A stretch of DNA of 64,000 nt from Sphingobacterium bovisgrunnientis (GTDB lineage Bacteria; Bacteroidota; Bacteroidia; Sphingobacteriales; Sphingobacteriaceae). How positions within the stretch are numbered: position 1 is the stretch's first letter; each line of letters opens with the position of its first letter. Positions 46,846 to 56,830 of this stretch are shown piece after piece. A program made the position numbers and the translations under genes. The stretch is from NCBI RefSeq assembly GCF_009829085.1, contig NZ_WUQY01000013.1, positions 32,960 through 96,959 of the forward strand, in the 5' to 3' direction. Under the pieces are notes generated by a model. It ran no database searches. It was given only the letters and a program-made list of their open reading frames with translations, and was not told the origin of the DNA.

Positions 46846-48195
46846 ATGTTTGAGAAGATTCAAAAATTGATAAAGTTGTTTAAATCAGTGGATTTGGCAC
46901 AACTTGAAAAATTATCCCAAAAAGTTGATTTAGCTGCGGTAATAAATTCGGTATCCAAAATGGATGAGCGGCAACTACAAATGGCAATGAAAATGCTTAC
47001 TTCACAAAAGAAGAAAAAAGATCCACCGCCCATTGATGCAGATTTTTATGCTGTAGAAGCAAAGTTGTCTCCTGCGGATAGAGAATTGCAGTTGAAAGTG
47101 AGGGCTTTTTTGGAAGCAGAAATAAAGCCTTTAGTCAATAAATATTGGTTGCATGATGAATTCCCTTTTGAAATAATTCCAAAATTGGCTGAGCTGAATG
47201 TCTGCGGGTACGTATATGAAGGCTATGGCTGTGCAGGTGGAACTTCATTAATGGACGGGATTATTGCCGCTGAATTTGGGCGTATCGATCCTTCGATTGC
47301 AACCTTCTTAGGTGTGCAAAGTGGCTTGGCCATGGGATCTATATATATGTGCGGTTCGGAAGAGCAAAAACAAGAATGGTTGCCACAGATGCAACAATTG
47401 AAAAAAATAGGTGCTTTTGGGTTGACGGAGCCTGAAGTTGGATCAGCTACGGCTGGTGGTTTGACGACTACTTGTAAGAAAACGGCAGAAGGTTGGGTGC
47501 TGAATGGACAGAAAAAATGGATAGGTAATTCAACATTTTCGGATATAACAATAATTTGGGCTCGTGACGTTGATGACAATCAAGTCAAAGGTTTTATTGT
47601 TCGGAAAGAAAATCCAGGTTTTTCTGTAGAAAAGATCAAAGGCAAAATGGCACTTCGTATTGTGCAAAATGGCTTGATTACATTGACAAATTGTATAATC
47701 CCTGAATCCGATAGATTGCCGAATGCAAATTCGTTTAAAGATACAGCCAAAGTATTGCAGATGACAAGAGCTGGGGTTGCGTGGATGGCGGTTGGTTGTG
47801 CGCGTGGAGCTTATGAAAATGCCTTGGAATATACGTTGAAGCGTGAACAGTTTGGAAAACCTATCGCCTCTTTCCAATTAATACAAAATCATTTGGTAGA
47901 AATGCTATCTAACCTCACGGCAATGCAGACACTTACATATAGATTGTCTGAATTACAAGATGAAGGTAAATTGAAAGATGAACATGCGTCTTTAGCTAAG
48001 GTATTCTGCACATTGCGTACTCGAGATATTGTGTCGCGTGCACGAGAAGTGATGGGAGGAAATGGAATTTTACTAGAATATAATGTAGCTAGATTTTTAG
48101 CTGATGCTGAAGCAATATATTCTTACGAAGGCACAAAAGAAATCAATTCTTTAATAGTAGCAAGAAGTATTACAGGCTTTAGTGCTTTTGTGTAA
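46846..48195 (+). CDS. Acyl-CoA dehydrogenase (glutaryl-CoA dehydrogenase-like)
   Basis: FAD flavoprotein that introduces a double bond into an acyl-CoA. The 449 residues comprise the normal dehydrogenase (from about residue 65) with GAFGLTEPEVGSATAGG, LNGQKKWIGNS, and the C-terminal catalytic region YSYEGTKEINSLIVARSITG, whose glutamate sits where glutaryl-CoA dehydrogenases have theirs. An extra N-terminal stretch of about 60 residues is helical and lysine-rich with no obvious role. Substrate and electron acceptor are unknown. It stands alone. Confidence 0.88.
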   Translation: MFEKIQKLIKLFKSVDLAQLEKLSQKVDLAAVINSVSKMDERQLQMAMKMLTSQKKKKDPPPIDADFYAVEAKLSPADRELQLKVRAFLEAEIKPLVNKYWLHDEFPFEIIPKLAELNVCGYVYEGYGCAGGTSLMDGIIAAEFGRIDPSIATFLGVQSGLAMGSIYMCGSEEQKQEWLPQMQQLKKIGAFGLTEPEVGSATAGGLTTTCKKTAEGWVLNGQKKWIGNSTFSDITIIWARDVDDNQVKGFIVRKENPGFSVEKIKGKMALRIVQNGLITLTNCIIPESDRLPNANSFKDTAKVLQMTRAGVAWMAVGCARGAYENALEYTLKREQFGKPIASFQLIQNHLVEMLSNLTAMQTLTYRLSELQDEGKLKDEHASLAKVFCTLRTRDIVSRAREVMGGNGILLEYNVARFLADAEAIYSYEGTKEINSLIVARSITGFSAFV

Positions 48196-48199
48196 ATAT

Positions 48200-48225
48200 A
48201 AAGGGGAACTCGCCAGTTCCCCTTT
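48200..48225. terminator. Terminator between the acyl-CoA dehydrogenase and OmpA genes
   Basis: A perfect 11-bp stem (48200-48210 with 48215-48225) with a 4-base loop. Weak T-runs on both sides. Confidence 0.7.
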
Positions 48226-48246
48226 AACCTTTAACAATCCTGAGAA

Positions 48247-49482
48247 TTAATATAGTGAAAATTCTACGCGGCGATTTTGTTGACGACCTTCTTCCGTACT
48301 ATTCGAACTAATAGGGAATTTAGCGCCATGTCCTGCAGTCTCAATTTTATTTGAACTTACTCCTTTTGAAACTAAGTAAGCTTTAACTGCATCAGCACGA
48401 TCTTTAGATAACTTTTGGTTTACAGCAGCACTGCCAATGTTATCAGTATATCCATCTAATTTTAGATTATATCCTTTGTCTTTCATTAAATCAGCTACTT
48501 TGTTTAAATAACTATTAGATGAAGAACGGATAGTAGCTTGGTTGAAATCGAATTCTAAATTTCGGACAGCCTCAATAATTACTTGTTTTTCGCTTTCAGG
48601 TAATTTTAATTCTGGAAGAGGACAACCTGAACCATCTACTTTTGTACCTACAGGTGTATTTGGACACTTGTCATATACATTTGCTACACCGTCATTATCA
48701 TCATCCTTTAAGCCATTAACTAAGTTGCCTAATTGATCTTTAACTTCCTGATTAGATTTCAAAATAGCATCTTGAGCAGCCTTTAACTCATCATATTTTT
48801 GTGCTAATAGATCTGCTGAATTGTTGCGTTTAGTATTTTGAATAAATGGTTTTTCTTTTGAACCTAGTGCAAATTCTAATCCCGTGTGGAGATAAGAGAA
48901 TAGATCATAAGGGAATGTATTGACTTGCTTGCCATCGAAATAATCATTAGTCCAGTTGAATTGATAGCCTAAATCCAAGTTAACACCTTTTCCGATAACA
49001 AATTTTAAACCTAGGTCAGCAGGTACAAAAACTCTTTTTACATCCACTTCAGAGGAGCCTGAACTTCTGTTAGCATTTAAATAACCAATTCCTGCTGCTA
49101 CATATGGTCTTACTACTTTTGAATTGAATAAATTTGACACATATTCCCCTGAGAATGCAAGTGACCAAGGTAATTTAGTTTCAAACTGCGTAGTTGAATT
49201 AGATTCTTCGCGAATCTTACCACCTAAATACTGGAGTTTAAATCCGAAATTTGGTGATAAGTGCTTTTTAATATAAGCACTATAGCCTAACTCTAAATTG
49301 CCTTTATTAAATCCAAATTTGCTTTCTTGGCTTAACAAACCACCGTTCAAACCGAATGACCAAGTTCTATACGTAGAGCTAGGTAGAGAACTGTCATAAA
49401 TAGCATCTTGAGCGTAAATGCTTGATGTCGCTAATAGTCCGAGTAATAATCCAGACGTCTTAATAAAATTATTCATTTTCAT
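48247..49482 (-). CDS. OmpA-family outer-membrane protein (copy 1)
   Basis: The start is placed at the ATG 49482 (MKMNNFIKT), giving a signal peptide ending SIYAQ and 411 residues. The parts are an N-terminal beta-barrel (about 30-230), a coiled-coil-like linker, a thrombospondin type 3 calcium-binding repeat (DDDNDGVANVYDKCPNTPVG) and a C-terminal OmpA domain that grips peptidoglycan (LEFDFNQATIRSSSNSY, LDGYTDNIGS, GRQQNRRVEFSLY). It is a tandem paralogue of the next gene with the same architecture. Confidence 0.93.
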   Translation of the reverse strand: MKMNNFIKTSGLLLGLLATSSIYAQDAIYDSSLPSSTYRTWSFGLNGGLLSQESKFGFNKGNLELGYSAYIKKHLSPNFGFKLQYLGGKIREESNSTTQFETKLPWSLAFSGEYVSNLFNSKVVRPYVAAGIGYLNANRSSGSSEVDVKRVFVPADLGLKFVIGKGVNLDLGYQFNWTNDYFDGKQVNTFPYDLFSYLHTGLEFALGSKEKPFIQNTKRNNSADLLAQKYDELKAAQDAILKSNQEVKDQLGNLVNGLKDDDNDGVANVYDKCPNTPVGTKVDGSGCPLPELKLPESEKQVIIEAVRNLEFDFNQATIRSSSNSYLNKVADLMKDKGYNLKLDGYTDNIGSAAVNQKLSKDRADAVKAYLVSKGVSSNKIETAGHGAKFPISSNSTEEGRQQNRRVEFSLY

Positions 49483-49712
49483 AATAGAGTACATTTTAAC
49501 CATAAACAAAAGCAATATAAAATTGTTTTATACAACATTGTGTTGCAAATATAAATATTACTTCTTGATTTTAATGAGATTTGATATTTATTTTAAAATA
49601 AATTCAATTGGTTTTATTTATTAAGTTTTTGTTAATCAATTTGTTTTGTGATTTTTCTTGGGATTTTTTATTCAATGATGTAGTTTAAAACTTACAATTG
49701 GTGGCATAAAAA

Positions 49713-49744
49713 AAAACGGCTTTGAGATTAATCAAAGCCGTTTT
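49713..49744 (-). terminator. Terminator after OmpA copy 2
   Basis: A perfect 13-bp stem (49713-49725 with 49732-49744), flanked by A and T runs. It separates the two OmpA genes, so each has its own transcript. Confidence 0.8.
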
Positions 49745-49768
49745 AAATAATTTAATGTGTAATTTATA

Positions 49769-51100
49769 TTAAAATAGTGTAAATTCTACACGACGATTTT
49801 GCTGACGACCTTCAGCTGTGCTGTTTGACGCGATAGGTTGGTTTGGACCGTAACCAGTAGCTTCGATACGTGAAGCGTTGGCACCTTTAGATACTAAATA
49901 AGCTTTCACTGCTTCTGCACGCTCTTTAGATAATCGTAAGTTTGTTTGTAAAGAACCTGTGTTGTCTGTATGTCCAGCTAATTTTAAGCTAAAGTTTTTC
50001 TCAATTAAAATTGCAGCAACTCTGTCTAATGAAGCGTATGAAGTCGAACGAATAGTTGATTTACCAGTTTCGAATTCTAAGTTTTTGATGGCTTCATCTA
50101 CTACTTTTTTATCTTCTTCTGTTACAACGATTTTTTCGATAACTTTAGTCTCGTTTTTAACTGTAATTGGACATCCAGCACCATCTACCTGTACACCAGT
50201 TGGCGTATTAGGACATTTGTCAAATTTGTTAGGTACACCATCACCATCGTCATCTTTTAGACCATCATTGATTTGTTGTATTTGGCCTTTTAACTCGCTG
50301 TTTGAAGCAATTAAAGCGTCGCGTTCTGCTTTGATTTCATCGTATTTTTTGTTCACATCAGATGCTAGTGTTGCTGCTGGATTGCTATTGCCTAAGAAAG
50401 GTTTTCCTGATCCACCGATAGCAAACTCTAAACCTGCGTGTGCATAAGAGAATAAGTCATTTTTGTATTGACCTCCAGTGATACCGTCGAAATCTTGATT
50501 AGACCAGTTTAGTTGGTAACCTAAATCTAAGTTAACACCTTTAGCGATAGCAAATTTCAAACCTGCGTCTACTGGTACATATAATTTTGTTTGTGCGCTA
50601 GCTGTGTTAGAACCAGCTGCAGTAGTAGTAGTGGTCTCAAAATTCAACGCACCTACACCAACTGAGAAATAAGGTTTAATAATGCTATTTACGAATCTCC
50701 AGTTTGTATTAGCTAACGTCCATTCAGCGGATAATGCTGCTGACCAAGGTGTTTTAGTTTCAAATTCAGAAATTGCAGCACCTGCTGTCTCGTTAGCACC
50801 ACCGATTTTTCCACCTAAATATTGAGCTTTCAATCCAAATGAAGGTGAAATATATTTTTTAATATAAGAGCTATACCCAAGATTGTGGTTTAATTTATCG
50901 AAACCAGCACGATTAAACCCGAATATATTAGATTGATTTAAAACACCGGCATTTAATCCAATTGACCATGTTTTATAATCTGAACTCGGAGCAAAAGGGG
51001 TAGTTCCATCGATTGTAGAATGTGAAACTTGTGCAAAAGCAACGGTCGAAAATAGTCCAGCTGCTAATGCAAGAGAGATTTTTTTGTAGTTGTTAATCAT
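49769..51100 (-). CDS. OmpA-family outer-membrane protein (copy 2)
   Basis: 443 residues with a signal peptide ending AFAQ. Architecture matches copy 1: barrel, helical linker, TSP3 repeat (DDDGDGVPNKFDKCPNTPTG), and OmpA peptidoglycan-binding domain (LEFETGKSTIRSTSY, LAGHTDNTGS, GRQQNRRVEFTLF). It has a longer barrel with Thr/Ala-rich loops. A likely major structural porin or anchor of the envelope. The tandem arrangement suggests duplication with later divergence in the surface loops. Confidence 0.94.
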   Translation of the reverse strand: MINNYKKISLALAAGLFSTVAFAQVSHSTIDGTTPFAPSSDYKTWSIGLNAGVLNQSNIFGFNRAGFDKLNHNLGYSSYIKKYISPSFGLKAQYLGGKIGGANETAGAAISEFETKTPWSAALSAEWTLANTNWRFVNSIIKPYFSVGVGALNFETTTTTAAGSNTASAQTKLYVPVDAGLKFAIAKGVNLDLGYQLNWSNQDFDGITGGQYKNDLFSYAHAGLEFAIGGSGKPFLGNSNPAATLASDVNKKYDEIKAERDALIASNSELKGQIQQINDGLKDDDGDGVPNKFDKCPNTPTGVQVDGAGCPITVKNETKVIEKIVVTEEDKKVVDEAIKNLEFETGKSTIRSTSYASLDRVAAILIEKNFSLKLAGHTDNTGSLQTNLRLSKERAEAVKAYLVSKGANASRIEATGYGPNQPIASNSTAEGRQQNRRVEFTLF

Positions 51101-51144
51101 AATATATCTTTTTCTTCCTGTAAGACAATTATGTTGCCAAAAAA

Positions 51145-51194
51145 ATAAATCTTAAAACAATGATTCCAAAAAGATTCATTGTTTTAAGATTTAT
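51145..51194 (-). terminator. Terminator after the two Usp genes
   Basis: A perfect 19-bp A/T-rich stem (51145-51163 with 51176-51194) and 12-base loop. The minus strand ends in a T7 run. Confidence 0.85.
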
Positions 51195-51222
51195 GTAATT
51201 ATTTATCTACAAAGATTTAGTT

Positions 51223-52083
51223 TTAAATTTCTGATCTTCTAGCAAAGAACTTTGGTATTTTAATGTCGTAAGCCATTTTTTTAACAATATTTTCCTCGAT
51301 AATCTTCCTTAAAAAAGATTTTTTACTTTTTGTTACTAATAGTACATCTAATAACTCATCCGATATCACTGTATTAATTGCTGAAGAAATATCCTCTTTA
51401 TATTGTACAAAGAAAGTTTGTGCTTTGATCACATAGGAGATATCTTCAATACCTGTTTCTTCGATAATCTTATCAATAAACACATCAAAGCTTTTATCAA
51501 TATTATGAATGGACTCATCCGAAGTATTGACATGGATTAACACCAATTCGAAATCAGTACCGTAAACTTTTACAGCCTGCTTCAAAACATCTATTTCACC
51601 ATATTTGAAATTACATAGTAGACCTACTTTTTCTACTTTGTATTTCTTTTCACTATAGGGAACTGCTAATACGGGAACTTTTGTGTTTAAAAATACATCA
51701 AACATATTGGAACCAGTAAGCAAAGCATCTAAACCAAAAGCCCCTTTTGTACCCATTATTATGGCACTGTATTGTTCTTGAACTGCTAATCTTCGTACTT
51801 CATCGTAAAGGTTACCATCAGCATATAGTGATTGAAATGAAATTTCTTGTGTTTCACTTTTTTGGCTTTCGATCAATTGTGCCATTTTTTGTTTAGCTTC
51901 TGGTACACGAGGATCTACTAAGCCAGGATCTTGTAAAGCATTATGGTAAATATTACTGTGATCTGTGAAAACGTGTAATAAATCAATTTGAAAATTGTTC
52001 TTTTCAGCTAATTGTACTGCATATTCTACGGCTTTGTCAGAATGTATAGAAAAATCAACAGGTATTAAAATTTTATTGCTCAT
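51223..52083 (-). CDS. Tandem UspA-domain universal stress protein
   Basis: Start taken at the ATG 52083 (MSNKILIPVDFS), 286 residues; the frame opens 8 codons upstream inside the preceding gene. There are two UspA-like halves. The first keeps the ATP-binding GTKGAFGLDALLTGSN loop and the second is more degenerate. Such proteins bind ATP or AMP and respond to stress. It lies 10 bases after its paralogue and ends at a strong terminator. Confidence 0.88.
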   Translation of the reverse strand: MSNKILIPVDFSIHSDKAVEYAVQLAEKNNFQIDLLHVFTDHSNIYHNALQDPGLVDPRVPEAKQKMAQLIESQKSETQEISFQSLYADGNLYDEVRRLAVQEQYSAIIMGTKGAFGLDALLTGSNMFDVFLNTKVPVLAVPYSEKKYKVEKVGLLCNFKYGEIDVLKQAVKVYGTDFELVLIHVNTSDESIHNIDKSFDVFIDKIIEETGIEDISYVIKAQTFFVQYKEDISSAINTVISDELLDVLLVTKSKKSFLRKIIEENIVKKMAYDIKIPKFFARRSEI

Positions 52084-52093
52084 ATGCTTTGTA

Positions 52094-52897
52094 TTAAATA
52101 TTATCAAAGAATGTTGGTTTTTGTAAAGTCAATGTGATCTGGCGCGAGACAGAAGTATTTATTATTCTTTCAAAAAATGATTTTCGAGTTTTAGTCACCA
52201 GAATTGAATCGTAATTATTTGTGGTGATAATATGATTAATTACTTCAGGAATTGTATCCAATTCTTCATAGTTGTGCTGAATAGGTTGTGCAATAATGTT
52301 GATAGACTCTATGCCACTCAATTGTTTGATGTTAAAAGTCCAATCTTCCAAATCTTGTTGCACTTCAGCCGCCTTTTTATTGTCTTTGAAGATGTGAATA
52401 ATGTCCAAATGCTTTATCGGAGATACTTCGTTTATATACGCATTAAGCGTTTCAATTTCCTCTGCTTTGAAATTTGTTAATATAGCTGCTTTATCAGTTG
52501 AAAATTTTTCTGTTGCGCTAGGAATCGCAATGACCGGAATTTTAGCTTTACTCGTGATAAAGGAAGTGTTACTTCCCCAGATAACTGATTTCCCCTTACC
52601 TGCACCTGTTGTACCCAATACGATTAAAACAAACGTGGGTGCAACTGCATATTCTGGTAATACATCTGTCAGCAAGCGGGAGACACATTCGGTTTCAATT
52701 TGCAAAGCAGAATATTCCTGTAGCAATGAAGACTTTAATTCTTGAATTTGCGAATCTGCGGTATCTACGGTGCTGGTTGTATAACAATGAAATAATAGAA
52801 TGTCGTAATTGTTTTGCGCTGCAACTTGGCACGCATAAAGTGCTGCAGACAAGGCGTTGGCTGAAAAATCTGTAGGTACTAAAATCTTTTTTCTCAT
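52094..52897 (-). CDS. Tandem UspA-domain universal stress protein
   Basis: 267 residues, two UspA halves starting MRKKILVPTDFSANAL. The nucleotide loop GTTGAGKGKSVIWGSNTS in the first half fits G-2X-G-9X-G-S. The second half ends with a SILVTKTRKSFFERI motif, also seen in the neighbouring paralogue (VLLVTKSKKSFLRKI). The pair forms a two-gene operon. No regulator is adjacent. Confidence 0.87.
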   Translation of the reverse strand: MRKKILVPTDFSANALSAALYACQVAAQNNYDILLFHCYTTSTVDTADSQIQELKSSLLQEYSALQIETECVSRLLTDVLPEYAVAPTFVLIVLGTTGAGKGKSVIWGSNTSFITSKAKIPVIAIPSATEKFSTDKAAILTNFKAEEIETLNAYINEVSPIKHLDIIHIFKDNKKAAEVQQDLEDWTFNIKQLSGIESINIIAQPIQHNYEELDTIPEVINHIITTNNYDSILVTKTRKSFFERIINTSVSRQITLTLQKPTFFDNI

Positions 52898-53036
52898 ATA
52901 ATCTTGGGGTCGCTGTAAGTAATAGCCTAAAATTACTAAACATTATTCAATAAAAAGATGATGTGTTGCACCTTTTAAAAATGATTGTTGTCGTTATTTA
53001 GTTCAAATTAAAAAGCTTAACAAAACTGGAATATGA

Positions 53037-53067
53037 TTGTATTAGCCAGCTATTTTGAGTAAATTTG
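53037..53067 (+). promoter_or_regulatory. Promoter of alaS
   Basis: TTG (53037-53039), a 20-base spacer, then TAAATTTG (53060-53067). It supports the ATG at 53091 over the TTG at 53055, which would lie upstream of the transcription start. Confidence 0.65.
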
Positions 53068-53090
53068 CGACTTTAAAAAAGTATAATTTC

Positions 53091-55706
53091 ATGACCAGTA
53101 GAGAAATACGCGCAGCGTTTTTGGATTTTTTTCAAAGCAAATCACACCATATCGTACCATCGGCTCCCGTGGTAGTCAAAAATGACCCTACTTTGATGTT
53201 TACAAATGCCGGAATGAACCAATTCAAAGAATTGTTTTTGGGAGAATCCGCGGTTAAATATCCGAGAGTAGCCGATACACAACGTTGTTTGCGCGTATCT
53301 GGAAAGCACAATGACTTGGAAGAAGTGGGGATTGATACGTATCACCATACCTTATTCGAAATGTTGGGGAACTGGTCATTTGGCGATTACTTCAAAAAAG
53401 AAGCTATAGAATGGGCTTGGGAATTATTGACAGAAGTCTATAAATTGGACAAAGACCGTTTGTATGTAACGATTTTTGAAGGTGATGCTTCTGAGAATTT
53501 GGAGCGTGATACGGAAGCTTATGAATTTTGGAAGTCACTTATAGCTGAAGACAGAATCTTATTAGGAAATAAAAAGGATAACTTTTGGGAAATGGGTGAC
53601 CAAGGACCCTGTGGACCTTGTTCTGAAATCCATTTTGATATGCGTTCAACAGAAGAGCGCGCACAAGTAAAAGGTCAAGATTTGGTAAATGCGGACCATC
53701 CTCAAGTGATTGAGATTTGGAACTTAGTATTTATGCAGTTCAACCGCTTGAAAAACGGAAGTTTAGAATCTTTACCAAATAAACATGTGGATACGGGGAT
53801 GGGCTTTGAGCGTTTGGTGCGTTGTATTCAAGGCAAAACATCCAACTACGATACCGATGTATTTCAACCGTTGATTTCATTTATCTCGGAAAAATCGGGC
53901 ATTAAATACGGAGCTGACGAGAAAACGGATATCGCTATGCGTGTGATTTCGGATCATATACGTGCGGTGAGTTTCGCTATTGCTGACGGTCAATTACCTT
54001 CAAACAATAAAGCAGGTTACGTAATCCGTCGTATTTTACGTCGTGCGGTACGTTATGCGTATACATTCTTGAATTTCAAAAATCCGTTTTTCCACGAATT
54101 AGTTCCTGTATTAGCTGAGCAATTCAAAGGGGTATTTGATGAGTTGTATGCACAGCAAGATTTCGTGGAGAAAGTAATTTTAGAAGAAGAAGTTTCATTC
54201 TTACGTACATTGACAACCGGTATTCAGCGATTTGAAAACTACGCAGAAGGAAATAAAATCATTGATGGTGATTTTGCTTTCGAACTGTTTGATACATACG
54301 GTTTCCCTATCGACTTGACGGATTTATTAGCTCGTGAAAAGGGTTTGACAGTTGATATGGAAGCTTTCGATAAAGCTTTACAAGCGCAAAAAGATCGATC
54401 AAGAGCAGCTACAGCTATTGATACTGGCGATTGGGTAATTGTTAATGATAGTGACGATACCGAATTTGTGGGTTATGATACTTTAACTGCTACTACAGAA
54501 ATCGTAAAATACCGTAAAGTTTCGGCTAAGGGTAAAGATCAATACCAGTTGGTGTTATCGGTTACGCCTTTCTATGCTGAAGGTGGTGGTCAAGTAGGGG
54601 ATTCAGGAGTTTTAGTGTCAGAATCTGGTGAGAAAGTATTTATAACAGATACAAAGAAAGAAAATGGTCTTTTCGTTCACTTCGTGAATCAATTGCCTTC
54701 TTCTTTGGAAGGAACTTTTGAAGCTAAAGTAGATGTTGCTAAGCGTTTGGATACAGAATCAAACCACTCTGCGACGCACTTGTTGCATGCAGCTTTGAAA
54801 CAAGTTTTAGGTGATCATGTGAATCAAAAAGGTTCATTGGTAAATCCTGATGTATTACGTTTTGATATTTCGCATTTCTCAAAGATGACTTATGACGAAA
54901 TCAAAGCAGTTGAAGATATCGTAAATGCAAAAATTCGTGAGAATATTGCGTTGAAAGAAGAGCGTCAAGTTCCATATCAAAAAGCAATAGATTCTGGTGT
55001 GACAGCTTTATTCGGTGAAAAATATGGTGATTTCGTTCGTGTCATTACTTTTGAAGATAAATTTTCAAAAGAGCTTTGTGGCGGTACGCACGTGAAAGCA
55101 ACTGGACAGATTGGATTCTTCAAGATTGTGTCGGAGTCGGCTGTTGCGGCAGGTGTACGTCGTATCGAAGCGATCACGGGTACAAAAGCTACTGCGGTGA
55201 TTCGTGAGCATTTTGAGTTGGCGCAAAATATGCGTGAGATATTAAATAATCCGAAAGATTTCATTTCTGCAGTTTCTAAAATTGTGGAAGAAAATGGAGC
55301 ATTGAAGAAAGAAATCGAAAATACTATTCGTGAGAAATCACTTTCAATGAAGAAAGATTTGGAAGCTAAATTCGAAACTATAGATGGCGTGAATTTCTTG
55401 GCTTCTAGAGTTGATTTACCAAATGCGGATGCGGTAAAAACGTTAGCTTACGCATTAAAAGGCGCTTTGAATAATTTATTCCTAGTCTTGGGTGCTGAAT
55501 TTGATGGAAAACCAAGTTTAACGGTGGTTGTTTCGGAAGATTTAGTGAAAGAAAAAGGATTAAATGCAGGTGCAATTATTCGTGATTTAGCAAAAGATAT
55601 ACAAGGTGGCGGTGGCGGTCAGCCATTCTTTGCGACAGCAGGTGGTAAAGAAGCAAGTGGTTTGGACAAAGCAATTGCGCGTGCAAAGGATTTTTTGACA
55701 AAATAA
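53091..55706 (+). CDS. alaS: Alanyl-tRNA synthetase
   Basis: Charges tRNA-Ala and edits Ser/Gly errors. Starting at the ATG 53091 (MTSREIRAAFLDFFQSK) gives 871 residues. The class II catalytic domain has MFTNAGMNQFKELFLG, the editing domain has the zinc motif HSATHLLHAAL and CGGTHV, and a C-terminal coiled coil and C-Ala domain end in the glycine-rich GGGGGQPFFATAGG. The next gene, a lipoprotein, lies 18 bases on and is probably co-transcribed. Confidence 0.97.
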   Translation: MTSREIRAAFLDFFQSKSHHIVPSAPVVVKNDPTLMFTNAGMNQFKELFLGESAVKYPRVADTQRCLRVSGKHNDLEEVGIDTYHHTLFEMLGNWSFGDYFKKEAIEWAWELLTEVYKLDKDRLYVTIFEGDASENLERDTEAYEFWKSLIAEDRILLGNKKDNFWEMGDQGPCGPCSEIHFDMRSTEERAQVKGQDLVNADHPQVIEIWNLVFMQFNRLKNGSLESLPNKHVDTGMGFERLVRCIQGKTSNYDTDVFQPLISFISEKSGIKYGADEKTDIAMRVISDHIRAVSFAIADGQLPSNNKAGYVIRRILRRAVRYAYTFLNFKNPFFHELVPVLAEQFKGVFDELYAQQDFVEKVILEEEVSFLRTLTTGIQRFENYAEGNKIIDGDFAFELFDTYGFPIDLTDLLAREKGLTVDMEAFDKALQAQKDRSRAATAIDTGDWVIVNDSDDTEFVGYDTLTATTEIVKYRKVSAKGKDQYQLVLSVTPFYAEGGGQVGDSGVLVSESGEKVFITDTKKENGLFVHFVNQLPSSLEGTFEAKVDVAKRLDTESNHSATHLLHAALKQVLGDHVNQKGSLVNPDVLRFDISHFSKMTYDEIKAVEDIVNAKIRENIALKEERQVPYQKAIDSGVTALFGEKYGDFVRVITFEDKFSKELCGGTHVKATGQIGFFKIVSESAVAAGVRRIEAITGTKATAVIREHFELAQNMREILNNPKDFISAVSKIVEENGALKKEIENTIREKSLSMKKDLEAKFETIDGVNFLASRVDLPNADAVKTLAYALKGALNNLFLVLGAEFDGKPSLTVVVSEDLVKEKGLNAGAIIRDLAKDIQGGGGGQPFFATAGGKEASGLDKAIARAKDFLTK

Positions 55707-55724
55707 ACTTTTAAAACAGATACT

Positions 55725-56825
55725 ATGAGAAAGCTACAATCTTTTTTGGCGGGTGCGGCATTATTAAGTGTGATTGGATGTTCGAACAAAGACACAATTT
55801 CAATTTCGGGAGAAATTAAAAATCCTGGAAACGTGAAAGTGGTAGCTTTTTATGAAGGTGATCGTAAGTTGGATTCTGTCTTTCTTTCGGATCTTAATAA
55901 ATTCCAATTTGAACGACCAGCTACGCAATCGCGTCTGATGTCTGTTCAAATTGGTAATAATAAATACCCAATTATTCTCACTCCAGGAGAAGAAGTGGTG
56001 TTTAATGCGGACTTACAGAATCCTGAAACTTATGATGTGCAGGGATCAGATTTGTCTACAGCTTTGAAGCAATTTGCGCCCATCAAGGCGCGTAAAGAAT
56101 TCGTAGAAGATTCCTTGCAATCGGATTTTACAAAGCGTATTGCTGATAAATCAGAAGCTGAAATTGACATTCTGCGTTCGGAATATTTAGCGGAATACCG
56201 TAATAGCATGCGTTTCTATACGAAAGAAGCGGTTTCTTTTGCTGAAAAGCAAAATGATTTGGCTGGATTTTTTGCAATGAGCACCTTGGATCCTGAATTG
56301 GCTGAATCAGAATTGATAGCTTATTCGGATAAAATTAAGACACAGTTTGAAGATAACGCCATTGTCAATCAATTCCGTGAGGAAATTGAAAAATTGAAAA
56401 GATTGGCTGTTGGACAACCTGCGCCAGAGTTTGAAGCGTACACGCCAAGTAACAAGACGGTGAAGCTTTCGGATTACCGCGGTAAATATGTGTTGGTAGA
56501 TTTCTGGGCTTCGTGGTGTGTGCCATGTCGCAAAGAAAATCCAAATTTAGTCCGTATTTACAACGATTACAAAAACAAGGGGTTTGAAATATTGGGCGTT
56601 TCTTTAGATAACAATCCTGGTTCTTGGATGCGTGCTATCGAAGAAGATAAGTTAACATGGACCAATATCTCGGATTTGAAAGCTTGGTCTTCGGACTTGA
56701 TTATCGATTACCGCATTAAAGCGATCCCTAGCTCAGTGGTATTGGATCCTGACGGCAAAATTTTGGCTAAAAACTTGCGCAGTAAAGAGTTGGAAGACTT
56801 ACTCAAAACCATTCTTACAAAATAA
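55725..56825 (+). CDS. TlpA-like thiol-disulfide lipoprotein with DUF4369 domain
   Basis: A 366-residue envelope protein. The signal ends in the lipobox SVIGC (Cys19). A DUF4369-like domain (about 24-115) is followed by a helical region and a thioredoxin-fold domain (about 225-365) with the redox motif WASWCVPCRKE and the cis-Pro loop KAIPSSVVLDPDG. Relatives reduce or shuffle disulfides in the periplasm or are AhpC/TSA-like. This layout is common in the phylum. Confidence 0.9.
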   Translation: MRKLQSFLAGAALLSVIGCSNKDTISISGEIKNPGNVKVVAFYEGDRKLDSVFLSDLNKFQFERPATQSRLMSVQIGNNKYPIILTPGEEVVFNADLQNPETYDVQGSDLSTALKQFAPIKARKEFVEDSLQSDFTKRIADKSEAEIDILRSEYLAEYRNSMRFYTKEAVSFAEKQNDLAGFFAMSTLDPELAESELIAYSDKIKTQFEDNAIVNQFREEIEKLKRLAVGQPAPEFEAYTPSNKTVKLSDYRGKYVLVDFWASWCVPCRKENPNLVRIYNDYKNKGFEILGVSLDNNPGSWMRAIEEDKLTWTNISDLKAWSSDLIIDYRIKAIPSSVVLDPDGKILAKNLRSKELEDLLKTILTK

Positions 56826-56830
56826 AACAT

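Noticed and set aside
47223..47877. Long minus-strand ORFs inside the acyl-CoA dehydrogenase gene
   Set aside because: Shadow frames of a gene with clear family motifs; no independent start signals or homology.
53055..53090. TTG start for alaS giving 883 residues
   Set aside because: It lies inside the TAAATTTG promoter region, and the family N-terminus starts at MTSREIR (53091).
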